Positions 1-6,420 of a stretch of 11,397 nucleotides of DNA are shown piece by piece. The position numbers were made by a program, and so were the translations under genes. The DNA is taken from contig JADFVP010000217.1 in the NCBI GenBank assembly GCA_015222595.1, positions 1 through 11,397 on the forward strand, read 5' to 3'. Under the pieces are notes generated by a model, which saw only the letters and a list, made by a program, of their open reading frames with translations, was not told where the DNA came from and did no database searches. This DNA comes from Pseudomonadota bacterium. Its GTDB lineage: Bacteria; Desulfobacterota; GWC2-55-46; JADFVP01. Position 1 is the stretch's first letter. The number at the start of each line of letters is the position of its first letter.

Positions 1-381
1 GCAAAGAACGAGGCCGTAAGGAACGAGATGCTTTTAAAGTATCAGAAGAGCCTGCTGGTCGCCTTTAAGGAGGTCGAGGAGGCGTTAGAGAGAAATCGCG
101 CGGCGCTAACGGCCTTGCCTTTGGCAGAAGCCAGGGTTGAAGCCGCAGAAGGAACGCTTGAGGTCGTAACGCTTAAGTACCGCAACGGCGTAGGCGACTA
201 CACGGGCGTGCTTGCGGAGCGGCAACGGTTGTACAGCGCGCAGAGCGGTCTCAGTGAAGCGCGTCGTGGGATGCTCTCAGCGCGTATAGGTGTTATTCGC
301 GCGCTCGGCGGCGGGCTTTCGGACGGTCATGGAACAGTTGAGAGGTATGGGAGTGCAGGGGCGCAGAGCGCGACTCAATAG
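1..381 (+). CDS. TolC/NodT-type outer-membrane efflux factor, C-terminal fragment
   Basis: This is the last 126 codons of an outer-membrane channel protein; the frame is open to the first base, so the start lies upstream of the window and the ATG at 28 is internal. The visible part is alpha-helical with the family's repeated signature: an AF+EVE+AL helix (about residues 21-30 of the fragment), then a KYRNGVGDYTGVLAERQRLY stretch, an alanine-rich helix and a RALGGG ending. TolC/OEP proteins form trimeric beta-barrel and alpha-tunnel exit ducts that dock on an RND pump through a periplasmic adaptor. The adaptor gene follows after only 15 bases, so the channel, adaptor and pump form one operon. 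The Ser/Gly/Ala-rich tail after the ALGGG motif is short and unremarkable. Substrate cannot be inferred from this fragment. Confidence 0.88.
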   Translation, partial: AKNEAVRNEMLLKYQKSLLVAFKEVEEALERNRAALTALPLAEARVEAAEGTLEVVTLKYRNGVGDYTGVLAERQRLYSAQSGLSEARRGMLSARIGVIRALGGGLSDGHGTVERYGSAGAQSATQ

Positions 382-396
382 GAAGGGACAGAGCAG

Positions 397-1644
397 ATGC
401 TTTCAGCTAGAAAGGTCGTAAAGGTAGTGTTGCCGCTTGTTATTATCGCGGTGGGAATAGGCGTTATGGTGGGGCTTGTTTCGTCTCGCGCCGCTCCGAA
501 GAAGCATATGAAGCGCGAGGCCGGGGCTCTGGTGCACGTTATGAAGGTAAAGAGGACCGACCACGCTCTGCTCTTGAAGGGCACGGGCACGGTGCAGCCT
601 GCTCGTTCTGTTACTATCGTTCCCCAGGTCAGCGGACGGCTTAGATACGTCTCGGACTCGATGGTTCCGGGCGGCTACTTCACCGAAGGCAAGGTGATGA
701 TGAAGATCGAGGACGTGGACTATCGGCTAAATGTCGAGCGCGCGATGGCTGCTCTTGCAACGGCCGAGTTCGAGTTGTTGAAGGTAGAGGGCGAAGCGAA
801 AGTCGCGCGCACTGTATGGGAGAGTTCGAGCCATGGAGCCGAAGAGGGCGCGGAGCCGAACCCGCTCGTGCTCTATACCCCGCAGCTCAAGCGCGCTCGC
901 GCGGGGCTCATGTCGGCAAAGGCGGCCTTGAAGCAGGAGCGCATCAACTTAGAGCGCACCGTGCTCGGCGCGCCCTTTAACTCTATCGTCCGGGCCGAGA
1001 GCGCGGAACTCGGTCAGTACGTAAGGGCCGGGACAAAGGTTGCGACGTTAGCCGGAACAGACTCTGTAGAGGTTGTCGTGCCCTTGAAGGTAGACGACAT
1101 CGGGTGGATAGAGATTCCGGGCGCGGGTAGCGAAAGAGTTGGCGCGCGGGCCACGGTAAGCATGAACACCGGGGGGCGCGTCCATAAGTGGCGCGGCACG
1201 GTAGTGCGATCACTCGGCGAGGTTGACCCCGAGGGGCGAATGGAGCGCGTCGTTATAAGAGTAGAAGACCCGTACGGTCTGAGCGCAGGCTCAGTTGCAA
1301 AGAGCGGAGACGGCAAGGTAAAACCCGCTCTTGCGCTCGGCAGCTTTGTGAATGTCGAGATAGAGGGCGGCAGCATGCGGAACGTTATAGTCATATCAAG
1401 GAGCGCGCTCAGGGACGACAATACCGTCTGGACGGTCGAGGGCGGCAACAGCTTGAAGATAGTGAACGTAGTGCCTTTAAGAGTTGAGGCTGAGACCGTT
1501 GTGCTAAAGAGCGGTCTTGCTGGCGGCGCTACCGTGGTCACAACTGATCTGTCCGGCGCTGCCGACGGCATGGCTCTCAGGACGGTTGGAGCTAAAGTGA
1601 AAAAAACTTCTAATAAAAAATCTTCTAAAGTGAGTCCAGAGTGA
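397..1644 (+). CDS. RND efflux periplasmic adaptor (membrane fusion protein, HlyD/AcrA-like)
   Basis: A 415-residue adaptor that would bridge the inner-membrane pump and the outer-membrane channel. Residues 8-29 are one hydrophobic segment, an N-terminal membrane anchor or uncleaved signal; there is no lipobox cysteine. A lipoyl-like half-motif (about 70-105, with VPQVSGRL and the GxYFxEGxxMMKIED run) leads into an alpha-hairpin (about 110-188). The second lipoyl half follows (about 189-222, APFNSIVRAESAELGQYVRAGT), then beta-barrel and membrane-proximal domains to about 395. The length is normal for the family. The ATG at 397 is preceded by a GGAAGGGA purine run about 9 bases away. The C-terminal 18 residues are Lys/Ser-rich and encoded by A-rich DNA. 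The stop overlaps the pump start (GTGA), suggesting translational coupling. Export substrate is not evident. Confidence 0.93.
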   Translation: MLSARKVVKVVLPLVIIAVGIGVMVGLVSSRAAPKKHMKREAGALVHVMKVKRTDHALLLKGTGTVQPARSVTIVPQVSGRLRYVSDSMVPGGYFTEGKVMMKIEDVDYRLNVERAMAALATAEFELLKVEGEAKVARTVWESSSHGAEEGAEPNPLVLYTPQLKRARAGLMSAKAALKQERINLERTVLGAPFNSIVRAESAELGQYVRAGTKVATLAGTDSVEVVVPLKVDDIGWIEIPGAGSERVGARATVSMNTGGRVHKWRGTVVRSLGEVDPEGRMERVVIRVEDPYGLSAGSVAKSGDGKVKPALALGSFVNVEIEGGSMRNVIVISRSALRDDNTVWTVEGGNSLKIVNVVPLRVEAETVVLKSGLAGGATVVTTDLSGAADGMALRTVGAKVKKTSNKKSSKVSPE

Positions 1645-4600
1645 AGGCTGCAATAAAATGGATGGCCAAGAACCACGTGGCTGCCAACCTGCTGATGTTC
1701 GTACTCTTAGCGGGCGGCATAGTCATGGCCATGTCCGTTAAGCAGGAGGTCTTTCCGGAGATCTCGATGGACAGCGTGCAGGTCTCCGTCGTCTACTCGG
1801 GGGCCGGGCCCGAAGAGGTTGAGGAGGGCGTGGTCTTGAAGGTTGAGGAGAGCCTCTCCGGGGTTGTCGGCATAAAGAAGGTAACCTCCGTTGCGTCCGA
1901 GGGGCGCGCCTCTATCGTTGCCGAGGCGGTAATTGGAACCGACATAGACCTTTTGACCCAGGAGATAAAGGCCGAGATAGACCGCATAACCACGCTGCCA
2001 GAAGATGCCGAGAAGCCTGTGGTCTCAAAACTCCTGCGCCGCACTCAGGTTATCTACGTGGTCGTCTACGGAGACATTCCGGAGCGAAGCCTCCATGAGT
2101 ATGCCGAAGGCATAAGCGACGATCTTCGCCTGCTGCCCGCAATAACCCAGACCGAGCTAGCAGGCGTGCGCCCGTACGAGATATCGATAGACATTCCCGA
2201 AGAGAGGCTAAGAAGATACGGCCTGACTCTCGGCGCTGTTGCCGAGCGTATTAGAACAGCCTCCGTAGACCTGCCCGCAGGATCCGTTAAGTCCAAGGGC
2301 GGCACGGTGATGGTTCGGACGAAGGAGAAGCGGTACTCGGGGGCCGAGTACTCGGACATCTCCATAATAAACAGGCCCGACGGCACGGGCGTGCGCCTTG
2401 GCGATATTGCCGACGTGCGCGACACATTCAGAGAGACAGACCAATTTCTTAGCTTCGACGGGAAACCTGCCGCAATGGTAGCGGTCTTCCGTGTCGGCGA
2501 GCAGAAGCCTATCGAGATATCGCGCGCGGTAAAGTCCTATATAGAAATGAAGCAGGCCGCGTTGCCAGCCTCCGTTACGCTCACTACCTTCGACGATAAG
2601 AGCGAGCTTCTAAAGAGCAGAATGAACCTGCTTATCAAGAACGCGCTCTTAGGGCTAGTGCTGGTCTTTATAGTGCTCGGACTCTTTCTTCAGATACGTC
2701 TTGCGGGCTGGGTAATGCTCGGCATCCCTATCTCTTTTCTCGGTGCGATGCTTCTTATGCCGGGGCTCGACGTCTCCATCAACATGCTCTCTCTCTTCGC
2801 CTTCATACTCGCGCTCGGCATAGTGGTAGACGACGCGATAGTCGTCGGCGAGAATATCTTCGAGCACCGCAAAAGACGAGAGGGTTATCTGACAGCGGCG
2901 ATAGACGGAGCCATAGAGGTCTCAGGGCCAGTGGTCTTCTCTATACTTACGACCATCGCGGCCTTCACGCCCCTGCTCTTTGTAGACGGAATGATAGGCA
3001 AGTTCATCAGGACGATTCCGTTGGTGGTCATACCTATTCTTATCGTCTCGCTCTTCGAGTGCCTCTTCATCCTGCCCTCGCACCTCGGGCACAGCTCTGT
3101 CGAGAAAGAGGCACTCGGCAGACCGTGGCTCTTGACGCGTATCAGGCTCGGCTTCGGAGCGCGTCTGGATAGTTTTATCAACGGGCCGTACCTGCGTCTT
3201 CTGCGCCTCTCTTTAGCCAACCGTTACGCCACGGTGGCCGCGGCCATAGCTATCTTCTTAATCGCCATAGGCATTGTCGGCGGCGGAGTGGTCAAATTCC
3301 GTTTCATGCCGAAGGTGGACGGAGACTTTGTGATGGCCTCTGTGAAGATGCCGATAGGCACGCCTGTAGAGCAGACGCGTAAGGTAGAGGCGCTGCTGGT
3401 AAAGAAGGCTGAGGAGGTTAGAGACGAGTACGACGCAAAGCGGAGGGACGGGAACTCTATACTGCGCAACATCTACTCTATGGTCGGCGGCTCCGTTGTC
3501 GGGCCACCGGGAGGCTCGAACGGCGGCAGCCATATGGCCGAGGCCGCGCTCATTCTAACGCCGAGTGAAGTCAGAAACGTCTCTGCCTCTGAGATAACTA
3601 ACCGGTGGAGGACGCTCGTTGGCGAAGTGCCCGGGGTCGATACCCTGACCTTCAGCTCCAATATCGTCCATTTCGGAGCCAATATAGATATTCAGATCGC
3701 ACACGACGACTCGGCTGTACTCGTCAGCGCTTCCGAGAGAATAAAGGAGGTTCTTGCCGACTATCCCGGCGTGGGCGACATTGCCGACAACTATACGCAG
3801 GGTAAGCGTGAGTTGACGCTGAAGTTGAAACCGGACGGACGCGCTTTGGGCATTACCGAGGAGGGGCTTGCTCGCCAGGTCCGCTCTGCCTTCTTCGGCG
3901 CAGAGGCGCTCCGTTTTCAAAGGGGCAGAGACGAACTGCGGGTGATGGTAAGGTACCCGGAGAGCGAGCGCAAGAGCATAGGCAACCTGGAGGGTATGCG
4001 CATAAGAACCCCGGCAGGGGCCGAGATTCCGCTTACTCGCGTGGCTACAATAGAGGCTGGCCGTGGGTATAGCGAGATAAACAGGAGCGAGAGGAAGAAG
4101 GTAATTAACGTTACGGCGAGCGTGGAGAGCACTGTCGCTAACGCCGAGGAGATAATCACAGAGCTCAAGAGCACGCTCTTTGCCGAGCTTGCCGCCGACT
4201 ATCCGGGCCTTTCGTTCGACATGGAGGGCGAGGACAAGGAGCGCAGGGAGTCGATGGGCTCGATGAAGAGGGGTTTTCTTATGGCCCTCTTCGCAATCTA
4301 TGTTTTGCTCGCTGTACCGTTCAGGAGCTATACGCAGCCGCTAATAATAATGGCCGCAATTCCGTTCGGTCTGGTCGGGGCCGTGCTCGGACACCTGATA
4401 ATGGGCTACAACCTTAGTATCCTCAGCATGTTCGGCCTTGTCGCGCTCTCCGGTGTGCTGATAAACGACGCGTTGCTGTTAATAGATTATATCAACAGAA
4501 AACGGCACAGCGGGCTCGGGGCCGAAGAGTCGATAATAGAGGCGGGCCGTCGTCGGTTCAGGCCGATAATCCTGACCTCTCTAACGACGTCACTTGGGCT

Positions 4601-4847
4601 TACCCCGATGATTCTTGAAACAAGCGTGCAGGCTCAATTTCTTATACCTATGGCCATAAGCCTCGGCTTCGGTATTCTCTTTGCTACAGCAATTACGCTT
4701 CTCTTGATTCCGTCGCTCTACCTCGTGCTCGAAGATATTAGAGGAGTGCTGCGTATCGGTAAGTCGGACAAGCCCGACACCGAGCGGTATGAAGAGGGTA
4801 GCGACGGGGTCGAGACCATGGGTGGTATGGATTCGGAAGAAGAATGA
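1641..4847 (+). CDS. RND-family efflux pump, inner-membrane permease (AcrB/MMPL superfamily)
   Basis: A 1068-residue proton-driven permease of the usual length, with two repeats each of one TM helix, a large periplasmic porter loop and five TM helices. Residues 15-32 are TM1. The periplasmic loop is about 33-330. TM2-6 lie at about 332-482, with the paired proton-relay aspartates D397-D398 in GIVVDDAIVVGENI. TM7 is at about 530-550, the second porter loop about 555-865, and TM8-12 about 870-1035. TM10 has a VLINDALLLIDY run: N942-D943 stands where AcrB has the essential lysine, as in the VNDS-type RND subgroup. The GTG start at 1641 is preferred because it gives the family's usual N-terminus (KAAIKWMAKNHVAANLLM) and overlaps the adaptor stop by 4 bases. 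The tail (about 1040-1068) is acidic and cytoplasmic. Substrate is unknown: multidrug, solvent, metal and lipid export are all possible. Confidence 0.93.
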   Translation: MKAAIKWMAKNHVAANLLMFVLLAGGIVMAMSVKQEVFPEISMDSVQVSVVYSGAGPEEVEEGVVLKVEESLSGVVGIKKVTSVASEGRASIVAEAVIGTDIDLLTQEIKAEIDRITTLPEDAEKPVVSKLLRRTQVIYVVVYGDIPERSLHEYAEGISDDLRLLPAITQTELAGVRPYEISIDIPEERLRRYGLTLGAVAERIRTASVDLPAGSVKSKGGTVMVRTKEKRYSGAEYSDISIINRPDGTGVRLGDIADVRDTFRETDQFLSFDGKPAAMVAVFRVGEQKPIEISRAVKSYIEMKQAALPASVTLTTFDDKSELLKSRMNLLIKNALLGLVLVFIVLGLFLQIRLAGWVMLGIPISFLGAMLLMPGLDVSINMLSLFAFILALGIVVDDAIVVGENIFEHRKRREGYLTAAIDGAIEVSGPVVFSILTTIAAFTPLLFVDGMIGKFIRTIPLVVIPILIVSLFECLFILPSHLGHSSVEKEALGRPWLLTRIRLGFGARLDSFINGPYLRLLRLSLANRYATVAAAIAIFLIAIGIVGGGVVKFRFMPKVDGDFVMASVKMPIGTPVEQTRKVEALLVKKAEEVRDEYDAKRRDGNSILRNIYSMVGGSVVGPPGGSNGGSHMAEAALILTPSEVRNVSASEITNRWRTLVGEVPGVDTLTFSSNIVHFGANIDIQIAHDDSAVLVSASERIKEVLADYPGVGDIADNYTQGKRELTLKLKPDGRALGITEEGLARQVRSAFFGAEALRFQRGRDELRVMVRYPESERKSIGNLEGMRIRTPAGAEIPLTRVATIEAGRGYSEINRSERKKVINVTASVESTVANAEEIITELKSTLFAELAADYPGLSFDMEGEDKERRESMGSMKRGFLMALFAIYVLLAVPFRSYTQPLIIMAAIPFGLVGAVLGHLIMGYNLSILSMFGLVALSGVLINDALLLIDYINRKRHSGLGAEESIIEAGRRRFRPIILTSLTTSLGLTPMILETSVQAQFLIPMAISLGFGILFATAITLLLIPSLYLVLEDIRGVLRIGKSDKPDTERYEEGSDGVETMGGMDSEEE

Positions 4848-4872
4848 GTTTGTTCGGAAGAAGATTAGTTTT
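4831..4872 (+). repeat. Imperfect 21-bp tandem repeat spanning the pump stop codon
   Basis: Two 21-bp units, 4831-4851 and 4852-4872, share an identical 12-base core TTCGGAAGAAGA (4832-4843 and 4853-4864). The shift is exactly seven codons. The first copy encodes the end of the pump (Ser-Glu-Glu-Glu, stop TGA). The second copy, read in the same frame past the stop, gives Ser-Glu-Glu-Asp and then TAG. This looks like a small local duplication of the gene's 3' end. Confidence 0.6.
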
Positions 4873-4878
4873 TTAGAG

Positions 4879-4928
4879 CTTAACATGGATGGTCTGCTCG
4901 TTAGAGCCCGAGCAGCCGTTCCGTTAAG
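4879..4928 (+). other. Nested hairpin in the efflux operon 3' region
   Basis: An inner perfect 7-bp stem, CTGCTCG (4894-4900) with CGAGCAG (4909-4915), has an 8-base loop. It sits inside an outer 6-bp pairing, CTTAAC (4879-4884) with GTTAAG (4923-4928). No T-run follows, so it is not a classical terminator. It could protect the mRNA 3' end or act with the terminator about 40 bases further on. Function is inferred only from complementarity. Confidence 0.4.
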
Positions 4929-4968
4929 AGTGTAGTAGAAGTGCAGTTGTAGTGAGCAGATGATGCAA

Positions 4969-5010
4969 CAAGCCCCGTAAGGCGTCGTTCGCCTTACGGG
5001 GCTTGCATTT
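4969..5010 (+). terminator. Stem-loop terminator after the efflux operon
   Basis: A perfect stem of 13 bp, AGCCCCGTAAGGC (4971-4983) with GCCTTACGGGGCT (4991-5003), extends to about 16 bp when flanking C-A and G-C pairs are counted (4969-4984 with 4990-5005), leaving a 5-base loop. The sequence after it is only moderately T-rich (GCATTTATG), so intrinsic termination may be imperfect. It lies between two convergent genes, the pump and the small PCP_red protein, where a shared terminator is expected. On the minus strand the T-run is poor. Confidence 0.75.
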
Positions 5011-5035
5011 ATGCTAAACTTGTATTTATGCTAAA
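5002..5035. repeat. 17-bp tandem direct repeat, two copies
   Basis: Positions 5002-5018 and 5019-5035 are head-to-tail copies of CTTG[C/T]ATTTATGCTAAA with a single mismatch. The first copy begins inside the descending arm of the terminator stem. It lies in the 3' region of the minus-strand small gene. It looks like a local slippage duplication; a role as a paired binding site cannot be excluded. Confidence 0.7.
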
Positions 5036-5060
5036 TTGATAGATTATGAGGAGCTTTGGT

Positions 5061-5237
5061 TTAGCCGCCCATCTCCTCTTTCTTTATCTTGTCCATCAAC
5101 TCGGCCGTTACTCTCGTCTCGCCGAGCGCCACGGCAGCTTTTTCTATCTTGCCCTTTGCCATGCCTCTTACAAAGGAGGGTATCTTTTCAAGCCTAGCTA
5201 AGGCGTCGTCATCCCATTCCAGTCCGTTATCTGCCAT
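5061..5237 (-). CDS. Stand-alone PCP_red-like small protein (58 aa)
   Basis: A 58-residue protein starting MADNGLEWDDDALARL and ending KKEEMGG. The pattern is Trp8, then A-x2-LEKIPSFVRGMAK (about 13-28), an IEKAAVALGE helix (about 31-40) and a VTAEL motif (about 43-47). This matches what I know of the PCP_red domain (Pfam PF08369). That domain occurs at the C-terminus of the light-independent protochlorophyllide reductase subunit ChlB/BchB and also alone in many non-photosynthetic bacteria, where its role is unknown. The ATG is well supported: AGAGGAG lies 7 bases upstream on the coding strand. The protein is predicted soluble, charged and cytoplasmic. It is convergent with the efflux operon and divergent from the exported OB-fold gene. 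No bacteriochlorophyll gene is nearby. The assignment rests on motif recall and has not been confirmed by a database search. Confidence 0.8.
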   Translation of the reverse strand: MADNGLEWDDDALARLEKIPSFVRGMAKGKIEKAAVALGETRVTAELMDKIKKEEMGG

Positions 5238-5275
5238 CTTTCCGCTCCTCTTTCTGCTGAGTTTGGCTCTGGTCT

Positions 5276-5310
5276 TTGACCTTTGACCTGAGCCCTCTGT
5301 ATGTTAAAAT
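5276..5310 (+). promoter_or_regulatory. Sigma70-like promoter reading right
   Basis: TTGACC (5283-5288) and TAAAAT (5305-5310) are separated by 16 bases, each matching five of six consensus positions. A second TTGACC (5276-5281) sits directly upstream, giving a TTTGACC tandem. Transcription would begin near 5317, leaving a leader of about 265 nt before the start codon at 5581, or a separate small RNA. No comparably good promoter was found closer to 5581; a TATAAA at 5506-5511 lacks a convincing -35. Confidence 0.5.
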
Positions 5311-5316
5311 AGCAAC

Positions 5317-5480
5317 TTATGCTCTCGGTCTTCTTTTCCGTGATCTTTGTTGAAACACTAAAGATACTACAGCCCCCGGGCCGATTTTGCAAGCGAATAG
5401 CTCGGCAAGGGCGAACAGAGCCGGTGGCAACGAGCGTAAAGGCGCACTACTGAAGGACTCGGCGAGGAGTGAATTTTTTA
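5317..5480 (+). ncRNA. Candidate structured leader or small RNA (class not identified)
   Basis: The interval 5238-5580 holds no convincing gene. Within it, 5371-5470 is about 62% GC by hand count, flanked by about 36% (5301-5370) and 28% (5471-5520). It lies downstream of a sigma70-like promoter. It contains two mutually exclusive pairings: GCCGA (5380-5384) with TCGGC (5402-5406), and GCTCG (5400-5404) with CGAGC (5431-5435). A weak stem, CACT (5445-5448) with AGTG (5468-5471), is followed by T6 (5474-5479), like a poor terminator. I could not match it to a known riboswitch; pieces such as GGGCGAAC and GCGTAAAG only loosely recall the c-di-GMP-I core. The alternative is an unstructured leader or a decayed gene. 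Confidence 0.25.
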
Positions 5481-5532
5481 GTTCTGTTTTTCTGCTATGT
5501 TCCGATATAAATAACCATGTCTGCCAACTCTT

Positions 5533-5550
5533 CCGGGAGCCGGTTTCCGG
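5533..5550 (+). other. Small hairpin just upstream of the OB-fold gene's Shine-Dalgarno
   Basis: CCGGGA (5533-5538) pairs with TTCCGG (5545-5550), including one G-T pair, around a 6-base loop. It ends 16 bases before the TAAGGAG ribosome-binding site. It may be part of leader folding; any control function is inferred. Confidence 0.3.
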
Positions 5551-5580
5551 GTGTGGTCTAAACTTGTAAGGAGAATGATA

Positions 5581-6264
5581 ATGGTATCTATTAAAACGAT
5601 CTGTTCTATTGCTTTTGGCGCGGCGCTTATGCTGGCCTCTACCGTGGCTTTTGCCGGTGGCGTGCACAACGGAGTGGTTCTGTCCACCGAGACCGGAGGC
5701 GGCTACACCTATATGGAAATTGATGAGGCTGGAAAGAAGTTCTGGATAGCCGGCCCGCAGAGCCCGATAAAGAAGGGCGCAAAGGTCAACTTCTCGGAGC
5801 AGCTCTGGATGCCTAACTTTGAGAGCAAGGCTCTGGGTCGCACCTTCGACAAGATACTCTTTGTGGATGTAGTTAATAAAGGCGTTGCCAAGGTCAGCAC
5901 TCGTGCCACGGGGACACCCAAGAGCGCGGCTCCTGCAAAGGCCGCTATGGTATTCTCCACAGAACCCGCCAAGAAGTATACGGTTGAGGAGATCTATACC
6001 AAGAAGGCCGATCTTAACGGCATGAACGTAAAGATAAAGGGCAATGTAGTAAAGGTCTCACTGAGTATAATGGGCAGAAACTGGGTGCATATCGAAGACG
6101 GTACCGGTTTTCCGGACAGCAACAAGGTAGTCTTCAGAACCGTGGCCAGGCCTCCTGAGGTAGGCGACAAGGTAACCGCTACCGGCAGGCTGGAGATTGA
6201 TAAGGACTTCGGTATGGGGTACTTCTATTCTGTGATAGTAGAGGACTCTACTTTTACGAAGTAG
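5581..6264 (+). CDS. Exported NrfJ-like / OB-fold protein (227 aa)
   Basis: I choose the ATG at 5581 because TAAGGAG (5567-5573) sits 7 bases upstream and because it yields a clean signal peptide. That peptide has Lys5, a hydrophobic core at about 7-22, and VAFA before Gly26. An upstream in-frame ATG at 5551 would add ten residues and spoil the signal; the ATG at 5575 is too close to the Shine-Dalgarno. The first mature domain (about 27-97) has GxVLSTETGGGYTYMEID, then KFWIAGPQSPIKKGAKV and an MPNFESKALGRTFDKILFV ending, the pattern of NrfJ-like small proteins linked to cytochrome genes. A Pro/Ala/Lys linker (about 108-130) joins an OB-fold domain (about 145-223) with GMNVKIKGNVVKV, GRNWVHIEDGTG and a VGDKVTATGRLEIDKDFG run. 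There is no CxxCH haem motif or lipobox. Biochemical function is unknown. The gene is a single unit with its own terminator. Confidence 0.85.
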   Translation: MVSIKTICSIAFGAALMLASTVAFAGGVHNGVVLSTETGGGYTYMEIDEAGKKFWIAGPQSPIKKGAKVNFSEQLWMPNFESKALGRTFDKILFVDVVNKGVAKVSTRATGTPKSAAPAKAAMVFSTEPAKKYTVEEIYTKKADLNGMNVKIKGNVVKVSLSIMGRNWVHIEDGTGFPDSNKVVFRTVARPPEVGDKVTATGRLEIDKDFGMGYFYSVIVEDSTFTK

Positions 6265-6295
6265 CTCTCTTCGAAGATATTTTTTAAAAGAATTT

Positions 6296-6371
6296 GGCCG
6301 GGGCAGCAGGGGGCTTCTTAGAGATTTCATAGATTTCTAAAGAAGCTCTTCAACTGCCTCGGTCTTTTTTT
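6296..6371 (+). terminator. Strong nested terminator after the OB-fold gene
   Basis: An outer stem, CCGGGGCAG (6298-6306) with CTGCCTCGG (6354-6362), pairs at all nine positions with one G-T and can extend two more. It is followed at once by TC and T7 (6365-6371). It encloses a second hairpin: GCTTCTT (6313-6319) with AAGAAGC (6340-6346), continuing through AGAGA/TTTCT with a single bulged A at 6339. The two-storey stem is larger than a usual intrinsic terminator. The flank on the left is also T/A-rich, so some activity towards the convergent PilZ gene is possible. Confidence 0.75.
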
Positions 6372-6373
6372 GT

Positions 6374-6396
6374 CCCGGCTTTTTGTTAGTGCCGGG
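6374..6396. other. 6-bp GC hairpin between convergent genes
   Basis: CCCGGC (6374-6379) is complementary to GCCGGG (6391-6396) with an 11-base loop containing T5. No T-run follows on either strand, so it is not a convincing terminator. It lies just beyond the stop of the minus-strand PilZ gene and may help define that transcript's 3' end. Confidence 0.35.
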
Positions 6397-6420
6397 TCCT
6401 GCGCTCGGAGTTTATCGCCC

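Noticed and set aside
1600..1607. A7C run near the adaptor 3' end as a programmed -1 frameshift site
   Set aside because: The reading frame (AAA AAA ACT) is not in the phase needed for a slippery heptamer, and the downstream pump has its own start codon.
5274..5288. Perfect direct repeat resembling a eukaryotic nuclear-receptor element (AGGTCA spaced by one)
   Set aside because: The setting is bacterial with a matching -10; the resemblance is chance.
5371..5470. c-di-GMP-I (GEMM) riboswitch
   Set aside because: GGGCGAAC and GCGTAAAG loosely resemble the core, but the GNRA-capped hairpin, the GGGACGCAAAGCC block and the matching closing pairs are missing.
5387..5569. 60-codon plus-strand frame and an overlapping minus-strand frame (5317-5667) in the intergenic region
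   Set aside because: Neither has a Shine-Dalgarno or recognisable motif, both lie over the GC-rich leader block, and the minus frame runs over the OB-fold gene start.
5551..5580. Upstream starts (5551, 5575) for the OB-fold gene
   Set aside because: The 5551 start would place charged residues before the signal peptide and precede the Shine-Dalgarno; 5575 is 1 base from it. 5581 has 7-base spacing.
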